Shown piece after piece: positions 1 to 7,790 of a stretch of DNA of 25,321 nt. A model generated the notes under the pieces. It saw only the letters and a list, made by a program, of their open reading frames with translations, had not been told where the DNA came from and made no database searches. The stretch is from CAYJDR01 sp964368965. GTDB lineage: Bacteria; Chrysiogenota; Deferribacteres; Deferribacterales; Mucispirillaceae. The stretch is from positions 1 through 25,321 of the forward strand of contig CAYJDR010000028.1 in the NCBI GenBank assembly GCA_964368965.1, given 5' to 3'. The translations under genes and the position numbers were made by a program. The number at the start of each line of letters is the position of its first letter. Within the stretch, counting starts at the first letter, position 1.

Positions 1-1
1 A

Positions 2-55
2 TGCCCAAGGCCGGACTCGAACCGGCACAGCCTTGCGACCGAGGGATTTTAAGTC
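2..55 (-). tRNA. tRNA-Leu(UAA) 3' half, probable attachment-site remnant
   Basis: Read on the minus strand, this stretch gives the anticodon loop CTTAAAA (anticodon TAA, positions 47-53), the 3' arm of the anticodon stem (TCCCT), a long class II variable arm, a T arm GCCGG-TTCGAGT-CCGGC, an acceptor strand CTTGGGC and a discriminator A. CCA is not encoded. The sequence above position 55 does not continue as a tRNA: the 5' anticodon-stem strand has two mismatches and there is no D arm. The long variable arm and loop match bacterial tRNA-Leu(UAA). A tRNA 3' half ending at the anticodon loop is what a tyrosine recombinase leaves at the far end of an integrated element, and an integrase gene lies at 9604-10470. 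The intact tRNA copy is not in the window. The identity is fairly sure; the att role is inference. Confidence 0.8.
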
Positions 56-177
56 TCAAATTATTTATTTCACAATAGTTTACAGCGTTCATAAAAAACC
101 TTCCGTTTCATATTTTTTCTTATGCTTTTATAAAATTCAATCATTAAATCTAGCGAACTGTCAAGAGGAAATTTTAA

Positions 178-243
178 AGTTTCGAGAACTTTTTGATGAA
201 TTAATAGCTATTCAATTACCTGTTTCAGCCTGATATAATAAAA
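178..243 (-). pseudogene. 3'-terminal remnant of a second AAA/DUF4143 ATPase gene
   Basis: On the minus strand the last codons read FYYIRLKQVIE-stop (stop at 208-210), which resembles the end of the ATPase at 7755-9065 (LYLIASLKQIIG-stop). The similarity continues past the stop: TTTCGAGAAC and GATGAA at 180-200 recur as CTTCGAGAAC and GATGAA at 7731-7748. About three quarters of some 54 positions match. Nothing upstream of these few codons belongs to an ATPase, because a terminator hairpin follows at once. I read it as a relic of a paralogous gene end. It is too short for the homology to be certain. Confidence 0.5.
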
Positions 244-280
244 ATCCTCTGTTATAGATTTATACTCTACAACAGAGGAT
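236..280 (-). terminator. Rho-independent terminator of the respiratory operon
   Basis: The arms at 271-280 and 244-253 form a perfect 10-bp stem (ATCCTCTGTT / AACAGAGGAT), with further pairing possible inside the 17-nt loop. On the minus strand the stem is followed by TTTTTATTATA. There is no T run on the plus-strand side, so it acts on minus-strand transcripts. It lies about 55 bp past the stop codon of the TorD-type chaperone gene. Confidence 0.8.
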
Positions 281-333
281 CAAATATTTGCACAAAAAAG
301 GTTTATAGAATAGTTTTCCTTATACTATATTAG

Positions 334-975
334 CTATGCTAATGCATTTTGAACTTGCTTATAGTCTTCTGCTATAAATAATTCTAGCAGTTTTGACAAT
401 TTTTTGTAATACTCGTTGCTTGATTTCTCAAACAACAAATCCGTAAAGCTTTTTATCCATGTGTTTAGGTGCATTTCATAAAAACTTTTTTGGTCTTTTA
501 GTATATACAATGCTTCGTCAACATTTGCATCTATTGCCTTGATAGATGTTTGCACTAAAAAGTCAAGTTCGTTTGCAAGGCTATCATCTGGCTCTTTCTT
601 GTTACCACTTTCTAGCGAATACCTATCCAAGAATGCGCGAAAGGATAGCACACATTTTTGCATCATGAGTTTGTCCGCACTTTTGTGAGGAGATTCATAT
701 GGGTATACATTTTGTTTTGTGTTAATCTCAAACATATAGCTATATTCTTTAGCTAGTTGTTCAAGCTCAACATCATTAAAATCAGTGCAGAACGCGTGCA
801 TCTTATCGCATAGCTTAGCAATTTCATCGTTTGTTTCAATGTATGGGAACACCTTAAAAACATTTTCTGCTACGCAGTGTTGCAATGTTTCTCTATTTGG
901 TTTTTTTGTAACTAGGTCACGCAAAACCATATATCCTGTTGCACGTTCCTCAAATGCAAATTGTGTGCTATCCAT
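334..975 (-). CDS. TorD/DmsD-family molybdoenzyme chaperone
   Basis: This gene encodes about 213 residues. Proteins of the TorD family bind the twin-arginine signal peptide of a molybdopterin enzyme and keep it from export until cofactor is inserted. Visible family features are the YSYMFEI...VYPYESPH segment in the middle, an acidic EPDDSLANELDFL stretch, and FYEMHLNTWIKSFTDLL near the C-terminus. The length is normal for the family. The ATG at 975 is chosen over the one at 993 because GGAAGGAAG lies 7-8 nt before it and nothing resembling a ribosome binding site precedes the other. It is the last gene of the operon, 4 bp after the ferredoxin gene, and the terminator at 236-280 follows. The partner is almost certainly the Tat-signal enzyme encoded at 1537-4167. 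Which TorD subfamily it belongs to cannot be told by eye. Confidence 0.8.
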   Translation of the reverse strand: MDSTQFAFEERATGYMVLRDLVTKKPNRETLQHCVAENVFKVFPYIETNDEIAKLCDKMHAFCTDFNDVELEQLAKEYSYMFEINTKQNVYPYESPHKSADKLMMQKCVLSFRAFLDRYSLESGNKKEPDDSLANELDFLVQTSIKAIDANVDEALYILKDQKSFYEMHLNTWIKSFTDLLFEKSSNEYYKKLSKLLELFIAEDYKQVQNALA

Positions 976-979
976 CGTA

Positions 980-1537
980 CTACTTCCTTCCATATATAGT
1001 AGGTTTTACTATAAACGATGGTATTGTATTAGCTGATGATGGTAACGCTACCACTTCGCCAATTTCTTCATATTTAGCTTTAAGTGCATCAATATCACCA
1101 AAATCTAAGCATCTTACACCACAAGCTGTAACGCATTGCGGTTTAGCACTTGGGTTGTTAGCCCATAGGTCGATACATGCGTTACATTTTTTCATTTTCA
1201 TCTTTGCTTTATCAAGCTTGCGAGCAGTATATGGACATGCTGGTACGCAAGTCTCACAACCGATGCATTTTGTTTCATCAATAACAACAATGCCATCACA
1301 AGCACGTTTTGTTGATGCTGCTGTTGGGCAGACCTCAACGCATTTCGGTTTTCCACAGTGGTTACATGACATAGATATAAAGTATAGCCATGGGTATGGG
1401 TATTTACCGCCCTCGTATGCTGTAACTTTTCTATAGTCGTGTCCGTCTGCTGAATCACTTTTATCTTTACATGCCATCATACATGTTCTGCAACCTATAC
1501 ATTTTGTACTATCAAAGAAAAATCCTAATTGTGACAT
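980..1537 (-). CDS. Four-cluster ferredoxin subunit (DmsB-like) of molybdopterin oxidoreductase
   Basis: This 185-residue protein has sixteen cysteines in four groups: C13/16/19/23 (CIGCRTCMMAC), C58/61/66/70 (CNHCGKPKCVEVC), C91/94/97/101 (CIGCETCVPAC) and C118/121/135/139. This is the layout of DmsB/PhsB/TtrB-type electron-transfer subunits that bind four [4Fe-4S] clusters. It passes electrons to or from the catalytic subunit encoded just upstream. It has no signal peptide of its own, so if exported it would ride with the Tat substrate, as known for DmsAB. Its ATG overlaps the stop of the catalytic gene by one base (TAATG), with AGAGGGGG upstream, so the two are translationally coupled. Two extra cysteines (C80, C143) fall outside the cluster pattern. 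Confidence 0.9.
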   Translation of the reverse strand: MSQLGFFFDSTKCIGCRTCMMACKDKSDSADGHDYRKVTAYEGGKYPYPWLYFISMSCNHCGKPKCVEVCPTAASTKRACDGIVVIDETKCIGCETCVPACPYTARKLDKAKMKMKKCNACIDLWANNPSAKPQCVTACGVRCLDFGDIDALKAKYEEIGEVVALPSSANTIPSFIVKPTIYGRK

Positions 1538-4167
1538 TATTTAGCCCCCTCTTCTTTTACTGGTACGATTTGCGTCCACATTTCTGGAGTAAGCGAGCCA
1601 GTATACTTCTCAATTTGAACCCTATTGCTGTATGGTACGTTTGTAGTGTTTGGTAGGTTAGCTGATAAAACGTTTACAGAGCCGTTAATATCAATTAATT
1701 CGCCGTTTTCTTCCCTAAAGTCGAACCATGCACCTTCACCAAGTGCTACAACACCGGGAACAATACGCTCAGATACATATGCACGAATAATCATCTTGCC
1801 ATGCTCAGTAGATACAAGCACTATGTCGTTTTGTGCGATACCTTTTGCAGCTGCATCGTCAGTATGGATATAAATGTTATGAGGCATAACATTCCTAAGG
1901 TTTTTAACACTGTACATTGTAGTGTGTCCAGAGTTTACCCTGCGGAAGTTAAACAATTGGAACGGATAAGGTCCTTTTGCATCGTTAATGTCATTATTTA
2001 CAAATGTTGATTCATAACCAAGTTGCATTGGCATATATTTCGGCAATGGATCTTTTTTGTTAAATGCAAAACTTTCAACTGTCTTTGCCAATGTTACAGA
2101 GTATATTTCCATTTTTCCACTTGGTGTATCAAGTGGATTTGCAACAGGGTCATCAATATAATCTTTGTATGCGATATAGTCATACGCATCGCCTGATTTA
2201 CGTGGTGGAGTATACATACCTCTATTGCGTAATTCTTCAAGCGTAACAAGCCCATGACGAGGAGTTTTACCTTCTCCATATGTGCCAAAGCTATCTAAAT
2301 CTGCTTGAGTAAATGTAACAAGCGGTCTTTGAACGCCGTCAGTATCAGTAATTTTTGTGTTATACAAAGCATTTACAAAGCTTGCTTGCATATCTGGCTT
2401 AGCGATAGGTGCATCAAACAGAACAGATAGGTCATAATCAACTATTGCACCATTTCTTGCTTCAAAAAAAGCTTCTGATACTTTTTCTGAATAGAACATT
2501 GAATCAGGCTTGTATGAAGTGTGGAACTGGTTACCACGCTCCCAGTGACTAGTATCTGGCAATATAATATCTGCGATTTGTGCAACAGGTGTCATGAAAA
2601 TATCGTTGGCAACAATAAATTCAAGCGTTCTTATTGCTTTTAGACCATTGTGAACGCCTCTAAATTGGTTAATAAAGCAACCTTTTGCACTGCCTGCAAC
2701 AGACCAAATACCTTTAATGTTACAATTAGTTTTGATTGGTGTTTGAGTGGCAGAATCATAGCCTGAAGTATATTCACCTGTTAAAATTGCATCATAAAAT
2801 TCTTCATGGTGGCAAGGCTTTGCACCAGCTGCTTTAACGTTACGGCTAGCACGAGCAGTACCGATAGGATATTTAGAGCTTGATGCATATAAACGCCCAT
2901 AGTTATGGAACGTACCTGCGCCCTCCTTACCAACGTTACCTGTCATCCATGATACAGTAAAAAATGCATGAGGGAATTGTTCACCATCAGCTGTACGGCA
3001 TGGAGATGTAGACGCTTGCCAAATAGCTGGAGAAGTTGTTGCAACTTCCGCTGCAAAACGCTCAATAACGTCAACTGGTACACCACATATTTTTGTTGCC
3101 CATGCTGCGTCTTTAACTATACCATCACGTGTGCCTGTCAAATAGTCAACATAGCTTTCAGCACCTGCTGGCGCATCAGCTGGCATATGTGCAGAATCGA
3201 AACCAACTGTATATTTATCTAAAAACGCTTGGTTATGTAAGTTATTTGTATACATATAATGTGCAACAGCCGTTAGGAATGCAGAATCTGTACCAGGTCT
3301 AATTGGTATCCATTGGTCAGCAAGCGCTGCCGATGAATGTGTGTACATAGGGTCGATAACAATAATTTTTGCACCACTTTCTTTTGCTTTTTGCATAGAT
3401 TGGTTAATTTGGTGGTTACAAGACCATGCAGGGTTGAAACCAAATAAAACTAGCAATTTAGTTTTATAGAACTGCATACGGTCAGAATTGTTTGTATGAA
3501 TGTTTTTCTCACCAAGGATACACTGCATAACCATTGGTTGCGTACCTTCAGATGTAAACGCATTAGGTGCGAACGGTGCTGGAATACCAAGCTTTGTCGC
3601 TAACGCATTAAGTGAATTTGAACGACTTCTTGGCGTAGCAATAGAATTTGCACCATATGTATTAACAAGTCTTAATAGTTCTGTTTTTATATAATCATAC
3701 GCTTGGTCCCAAGTGATGCGTTCCCACTCGTCCTTGCCCCTTAACTGTCCGTTAGGGTTACCAGGTGTCCAGCTTTTACGCTTCATAGGGTAGCGTAGCC
3801 TATCTGCTCCGTAATAACCTTTTGCTAATGAACGCCCTTTTACACATGTTCTAAATTGTAAATAGTTAGGGTCGTCAGGATTGTTAGTATCAGTACCATG
3901 ACGCAAAATAACGCCATCCTTAACTAATATCCCATTTAAGCATGGTCCACCACAACCCATTGTACAATAAGGATAAATCCACTTAGCATTTGTTTCATCA
4001 GGCATAGGTGGTGTGTAGTCTTCTCTTGCTAATGCACCATTCAAGACTAACCCACTACTATCATCACTGCTACAACCTACTAATGTACCACCGGCAACAA
4101 ATAAACTTGCCGATTGTAAAAACTTTCTTCTTGTAGACTTTGTCTCAAGTAAATCAAAATTTTTCAT
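1537..4167 (-). CDS. Tat-exported molybdopterin oxidoreductase, DMSO reductase family catalytic subunit
   Basis: This is an 876-residue catalytic subunit. The N-terminus carries a twin-arginine motif, STRRKFLQ (R13-R14), and a hydrophobic stretch ending in LVGC (C32), which looks like a lipobox. A [4Fe-4S] site follows as C68-x3-C72-x3-C76-x31-C108, with CVKG at the last cysteine. The rest is the usual Mo-bisPGD fold with a C-terminal dinucleotide-binding region (RVNSGHTTMYSVKNLRN, PHNIYIHTDDAAAKGI). The ATG at 4167 is chosen because AGGAGGAGCT directly precedes it; the 14 codons upstream in frame (to 4209) would cover the sigma-54 promoter. The substrate (DMSO, TMAO, thiosulfate, tetrathionate or another) cannot be deduced. 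No membrane-anchor gene follows, which is unusual for DmsAB-type enzymes. The gene is probably sigma-54 dependent. Confidence 0.88.
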   Translation of the reverse strand: MKNFDLLETKSTRRKFLQSASLFVAGGTLVGCSSDDSSGLVLNGALAREDYTPPMPDETNAKWIYPYCTMGCGGPCLNGILVKDGVILRHGTDTNNPDDPNYLQFRTCVKGRSLAKGYYGADRLRYPMKRKSWTPGNPNGQLRGKDEWERITWDQAYDYIKTELLRLVNTYGANSIATPRSRSNSLNALATKLGIPAPFAPNAFTSEGTQPMVMQCILGEKNIHTNNSDRMQFYKTKLLVLFGFNPAWSCNHQINQSMQKAKESGAKIIVIDPMYTHSSAALADQWIPIRPGTDSAFLTAVAHYMYTNNLHNQAFLDKYTVGFDSAHMPADAPAGAESYVDYLTGTRDGIVKDAAWATKICGVPVDVIERFAAEVATTSPAIWQASTSPCRTADGEQFPHAFFTVSWMTGNVGKEGAGTFHNYGRLYASSSKYPIGTARASRNVKAAGAKPCHHEEFYDAILTGEYTSGYDSATQTPIKTNCNIKGIWSVAGSAKGCFINQFRGVHNGLKAIRTLEFIVANDIFMTPVAQIADIILPDTSHWERGNQFHTSYKPDSMFYSEKVSEAFFEARNGAIVDYDLSVLFDAPIAKPDMQASFVNALYNTKITDTDGVQRPLVTFTQADLDSFGTYGEGKTPRHGLVTLEELRNRGMYTPPRKSGDAYDYIAYKDYIDDPVANPLDTPSGKMEIYSVTLAKTVESFAFNKKDPLPKYMPMQLGYESTFVNNDINDAKGPYPFQLFNFRRVNSGHTTMYSVKNLRNVMPHNIYIHTDDAAAKGIAQNDIVLVSTEHGKMIIRAYVSERIVPGVVALGEGAWFDFREENGELIDINGSVNVLSANLPNTTNVPYSNRVQIEKYTGSLTPEMWTQIVPVKEEGAK

Positions 4168-4197
4168 AGCTCCTCCTACTATAATTGCAGTAGGTAT

Positions 4198-4213
4198 AAC
4201 AAAATCCATGCCA
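4198..4213 (-). promoter_or_regulatory. Sigma-54 (-24/-12) promoter of the oxidoreductase operon
   Basis: On the minus strand the sequence is TGGCATG-GATT-TTGTT, against the consensus TGGCACG-N4-TTGCW. The GG at 4211-4212 and the G at 4200 are separated by the required 10 bases. The deviations are T for C in the -24 block and T for C at the -12 GC. Transcription would start near 4188, giving a leader of about 20 nt before the ATG at 4167. The adjacent regulator is a sigma-54 activator with a GAFTGA loop, which supports the call. Confidence 0.7.
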
Positions 4214-4240
4214 AAAAACGATAAACTTAATAACCTTATT

Positions 4241-4253
4241 TATCAATAAGTTA
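4241..4253 (+). promoter_or_regulatory. IHF-consensus site
   Basis: TATCAATAAGTTA fits the E. coli IHF consensus WATCAANNNNTTR without mismatch. It lies between the -24 box (4212) and the upstream inverted repeat (about 4288-4321), where IHF normally bends DNA at sigma-54 promoters. The site is short and AT-rich, so its position is the main support. Confidence 0.45.
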
Positions 4254-4287
4254 AAAAATCAGATAAAAAATATCCATGTATTTATGA

Positions 4288-4321
4288 ATTGCATTTTGGA
4301 ATAGTTATGTAAAAATGCATA
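4288..4321. promoter_or_regulatory. Inverted repeat, candidate upstream activator binding site
   Basis: TTGCATTTT (4289-4297) and AAAATGCAT (4312-4320) form an inverted repeat with GCATTTT/AAAATGC arms. Its centre is about 105 bp upstream of the -12 element, within the usual range for enhancer sites of NtrC-family activators. It sits just past the stop codon of the regulator gene. Binding by that regulator is inferred. Confidence 0.5.
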
Positions 4322-4334
4322 ATCATCTATATAA

Positions 4335-5711
4335 TTATTTAATTTTCCTCAACTTGCGAGATAATGCCGATTGGGTGATACCTAAAATATGTGCTGCTTT
4401 GGTTTGGTTGTTGTCACAAATCTCCATTACCCTAAGCACGTGTTTTGCAATTACTGCATCAATTGTGCTTAGTTCAAGTTCTTCGTTACCTATTAGTGAT
4501 ACGCTTACATTTTCAGCGTTGAATGCATTTGATGCTGTAATTTCTTCGATTGTAATTACGCCTGTTTGGTTATTTGCAACAAGGTCATACACCATTGCAC
4601 GTAACTGTCTAGCGTTGCCGGGGAATGAGTAATTTTCAAGCATATTCATAGCAGTCAAGTCAATGTATATGTTTGGCTTATTGAACTCGGTTGACGCTTC
4701 TGAAATGAAGTGGTTAATTAATATTGGTATATCTTCCTTGCGTTCCCTAAGCGGTGGTAGGTGGATAATGTGTGTGCTTAGGCGGTAATATAAGTCTTTT
4801 CTAAATGACGCGTCCTCTTGCTTTGCAAGTAAGTTTTGGTTAGTAGCGAACACAAAGCGTGCGTTAGTTCTAAGCGTGCTGTCTTTGCCTAGTTTTCTAT
4901 ATTCTCTATCTTGTATCAAGTTTAGCAACTTCACTTGTGACTGCGTATCAAGTTCGCCAATTTCGTCTAAAAATATTGTCCCGTTATCAGCTTCTTGGAT
5001 TAATCCTGTTCTATCTTTATCAGCGCCTGTGAACGCACCTTTTATATGTCCAAAAAGTGTATCGTTAAACATATGATTATCAAGCCCAGCGATATTTAAT
5101 GATACATATGGCTTATCTGCTCTTGATAGTTCGTGAATGATCTTTGCAAATATACCCTTACCAACTCCGCTTTCACCTGTAATTAATATAGGTTGGCTAC
5201 CTTGTGCAACTGCTTCTGCGTATTTGAATAACGATTTTATACGTGGGTTTGCTGTTTTGAACGCTTTAAACTTTTCATTATCATGCAATGTTTCGGCTTG
5301 TATGTATTTGCGCAAATTATCGTTTTCAGATTTTAGCTCCGCAAGTTCAATAACCTTTTGCAACCTTGCTACTAACTCATTTGGTTGCATGCTTTTGGTA
5401 ATATAATCAACCGCACCCATTTGCATGCACCTGATAGCCGTTTCAAAGTTGTTCATACCGCTCATGATGACTGTAATTACGTTTGGGTGTTTGTGGCTTA
5501 TATATTCTAAAACGTCCTCACCACTAACATCTGGCATAACTAAATCAAGCAACACAATATCAATTTTGCTGTGCTCCAATATTTTTACAGCATCGTTTTT
5601 GTTATGTGCAAAAACAATGTCATTTGCTATGGTGTTTGTATTACGCACTAAAACAGCTTTAAGGCTTTCACACCAATCTTTTTCATCATCACATATTAAT
5701 ATTGTATTCAT
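4335..5711 (-). CDS. Sigma-54-dependent response regulator (NtrC family)
   Basis: This 458-residue protein has a complete NtrC layout. The receiver (about 1-120) has acidic residues D8/D9, phosphoacceptor D56 (LLDLVMPD), S84 and K106. The AAA+ domain (about 150-385) has Walker A GESGVGKG (179-186), the sigma-54 contact loop GAFTGA (225-230), Walker B GTIFLDE (244-250) and the FRKDLYYRL segment. A Fis-type helix-turn-helix closes it (NQTKAAHILGITQSALSRKLRK). Phosphorylation by the kinase encoded directly upstream (ATGA overlap at 5708-5711) should let it remodel sigma-54 polymerase. The divergence-free arrangement places the -24/-12 promoter for the oxidoreductase operon right after its stop codon, so that operon is the obvious target. 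Function is secure; the target is inference. Confidence 0.93.
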   Translation of the reverse strand: MNTILICDDEKDWCESLKAVLVRNTNTIANDIVFAHNKNDAVKILEHSKIDIVLLDLVMPDVSGEDVLEYISHKHPNVITVIMSGMNNFETAIRCMQMGAVDYITKSMQPNELVARLQKVIELAELKSENDNLRKYIQAETLHDNEKFKAFKTANPRIKSLFKYAEAVAQGSQPILITGESGVGKGIFAKIIHELSRADKPYVSLNIAGLDNHMFNDTLFGHIKGAFTGADKDRTGLIQEADNGTIFLDEIGELDTQSQVKLLNLIQDREYRKLGKDSTLRTNARFVFATNQNLLAKQEDASFRKDLYYRLSTHIIHLPPLRERKEDIPILINHFISEASTEFNKPNIYIDLTAMNMLENYSFPGNARQLRAMVYDLVANNQTGVITIEEITASNAFNAENVSVSLIGNEELELSTIDAVIAKHVLRVMEICDNNQTKAAHILGITQSALSRKLRKIK

Positions 5712-7585
5712 ACATCACCTTGTGTTTTGTATATTGGAAACTCTAATGTTATTTTAGTCCATTTTTCAGGCTCGCTCGCGATAAGCAGTTTGCCGTTGTG
5801 CTCTTTAATTATACGCGACACTATCGACAACCCTAAGCCTGTTCCGCCTACATTTTGGCGTGTAGTAAAAAAAGGTGAGCGTACCTTTGCTAAATTTTCT
5901 GGCAAAATACCCATACCTTCGTCATATATTTCTAAAAACACTGAATTTTCGTCATAATACAGCTTACATTTTATTGCATCATGTTTTGATTTCAGCGCAG
6001 AACATGCATTTTGTAGCACATTTAATATTGCGTGTTCAAGCTGTAGCTTATCACCATAAATAGCTGGACAATCTTTTGCTACATCAACCAAGAAATGGTC
6101 AGTCACTTTTTTTATCATTTGCCCACAAAGAGATATTGCAACATTAAGCGCATTTTCTAGTGATAATATTGCGTACTCACTAGATTGTTTCCGTCCATGA
6201 TGCTTCATATCATCAACTATTTTACGTATCCTTGCAACACTATCTTCTACTCTTATTATAGATGTATTTATTTCATCGTTATTTAGGTTATCAATATTGT
6301 TAAGATCTTGCTTCAACGCTGTCATATTAAGCTGGATAATGCCAACAGGGTTATTAATTTCATGTGCTATCCCCATTGCAATTTCGCCCAATGTTGCAAG
6401 TTTTGATGTCATTAACGCTTCCTCTCTAAGCGCTACAACATCTGTCATATCGTTTGCAACAATAAGTAGTTCTGTTTCCATAAATTCATTATGAACAACG
6501 ATGCCTTTGAACTCCCATGTGCTTTCATCATCAAAAACAACAGTTTTGTTAAACGGCTTACCAGATATTAACATGGCTTGCATTTCTATTTTAGTTTTGT
6601 TTTTAATATCATCAACGCTCAGCATGCTCTTGTTTTCGTCAATATTAGTCCATACTAAATTCATTTGCTTATCAAACATGCATAAACACTCAGGAACGCT
6701 ATCTAATATTGTCGCTAACCAGTTCTGCGTTTGTTTATGTTTATCAACTTCATGCGATAATTGCTTCGTCTTTTGTGCGACAGCGTGCCGCAATAAACGA
6801 GTCCACACAAGGAACGAGGTTGTAACAACAGCACCTGTCAATAATAACGCGATAATTATTTTATAAAACGGCTGTATTTCACGCCTACCTTGCGTATTTG
6901 TTATAATTGCTACATACGTTCCGTCATTTTTGAATGTATCAATAACACTTATAATATCGCTAGCCAATTTTGGATTACGCTTGCTTATGGCTAAACCCAG
7001 ATTACTATGGATGGGTGCGATATCAAGCACCTTGATTTTATTTTTTTCTGCAAGTGTTGTGCCGTGTATTGCATAGTTGTTAGACAATATTGCAGAAGTA
7101 CCCTCGCCAGCAAAAAGGGCGTTCAAGGTTTCTTTTTCGGTATTATATTTTTTGATTATACTGTTAGGGAACATTTCCTTAGCTTTAGCTTCAATGAACG
7201 CGTTATCATTTAAAAGTATGATGTCGTTAGGGTTAGCAACATCGTAAGTAGTCACTTGCATAAAATATACAAGCCCGTGTATTGGAACTTGGTAGCAGTC
7301 GTTGCAATAGTTGTCTGTATTTACAAAAGATACCATATCCACTTGGTTGGTATTTAATAATTCCTGCTTTTCTTTCCATGTGCTCATCGTGTATTTGATA
7401 TCGCAACCTAAGCGTTTAGCTATTTCATTGCTTAATGCAACGGTAAATCCACTAAGATTGCCCTCGCTATTGATATACTCATGCGGTCTTAAAGTGTCGT
7501 TGATAGCCACATTAATTTCACACGGCTCTGCATATGCAATTTGGAACATACACACAAATATTAATACTGCAACTATCCTTATCAT
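5708..7585 (-). CDS. Periplasm-sensing hybrid-free histidine kinase with SBP domain and PAS
   Basis: This is a 625-residue inner-membrane kinase. A signal peptide (about 1-19, ending AYA) leads into an extracytoplasmic SBP_bac_3-type solute-binding domain (about 20-235). A single membrane helix follows (about 241-264), then a short coiled coil and a PAS-like region (about 285-390). The kinase core has the H box MGIAHEINNP (H408), N box VLQNACSAL (N526), G1 DEGMGI (D555), F box PFFTT and G2 GGTGLGLSI. The periplasmic domain holds a CNDC motif (C94, C97) and two further cysteines. The ligand is unknown; a substrate of the reductase would make sense. The ATG is preceded by GAGGGTG, and the gene overlaps the regulator gene by ATGA. 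Confidence 0.9.
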   Translation of the reverse strand: MIRIVAVLIFVCMFQIAYAEPCEINVAINDTLRPHEYINSEGNLSGFTVALSNEIAKRLGCDIKYTMSTWKEKQELLNTNQVDMVSFVNTDNYCNDCYQVPIHGLVYFMQVTTYDVANPNDIILLNDNAFIEAKAKEMFPNSIIKKYNTEKETLNALFAGEGTSAILSNNYAIHGTTLAEKNKIKVLDIAPIHSNLGLAISKRNPKLASDIISVIDTFKNDGTYVAIITNTQGRREIQPFYKIIIALLLTGAVVTTSFLVWTRLLRHAVAQKTKQLSHEVDKHKQTQNWLATILDSVPECLCMFDKQMNLVWTNIDENKSMLSVDDIKNKTKIEMQAMLISGKPFNKTVVFDDESTWEFKGIVVHNEFMETELLIVANDMTDVVALREEALMTSKLATLGEIAMGIAHEINNPVGIIQLNMTALKQDLNNIDNLNNDEINTSIIRVEDSVARIRKIVDDMKHHGRKQSSEYAILSLENALNVAISLCGQMIKKVTDHFLVDVAKDCPAIYGDKLQLEHAILNVLQNACSALKSKHDAIKCKLYYDENSVFLEIYDEGMGILPENLAKVRSPFFTTRQNVGGTGLGLSIVSRIIKEHNGKLLIASEPEKWTKITLEFPIYKTQGDV

Positions 7586-7611
7586 TATATCACCCTCAAA
7601 ACAACAATTAT

Positions 7612-7639
7612 ATATTACATTATTTCATGCAAGTTTCAA
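7612..7639 (-). promoter_or_regulatory. Sigma-70-type promoter for the kinase-regulator pair
   Basis: On the minus strand TTGAAA (7634-7639) and TAATAT (7612-7617) are 16 bp apart, about 27 bp upstream of the kinase ATG. The remaining 100 bp up to the ATPase gene hold no gene that I can see. Confidence 0.5.
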
Positions 7640-7730
7640 GTGATTAGTTAAGATAATTACCTCAGCATTCTCTTTTTATTATTCTTATCAAATACTGTAA
7701 AATATTTATTCGACTGTTAATTTTTTTAAG

Positions 7731-7790
7731 CTTCGAGAACCTGATGAAATCTGGCTATCCAATTATCTGTTTCAAACTTGCAATCAAATA
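7731..7790 (-). repeat. Direct-repeat partner of 178-236 (ATPase 3' end)
   Basis: This segment covers the last codons of the ATPase gene and about 25 bp after its stop. It matches 178-236 in the same orientation at roughly three quarters of positions, sharing TTCGAGAAC, CTGATGAA/TTGATGAA and the codons for LKQ(V/I)I. The two copies flank the whole respiratory module. Confidence 0.5.

Noticed and set aside
33..233. Open frame of 66 codons on the plus strand
   Set aside because: It starts inside the tRNA fragment, has no ribosome binding site and runs over the ATPase remnant on the other strand.
4168..4209. Fourteen extra codons at the start of the oxidoreductase
   Set aside because: They cover the -12 region and predicted transcription start, and the Tat signal begins properly at the downstream ATG with AGGAGG.
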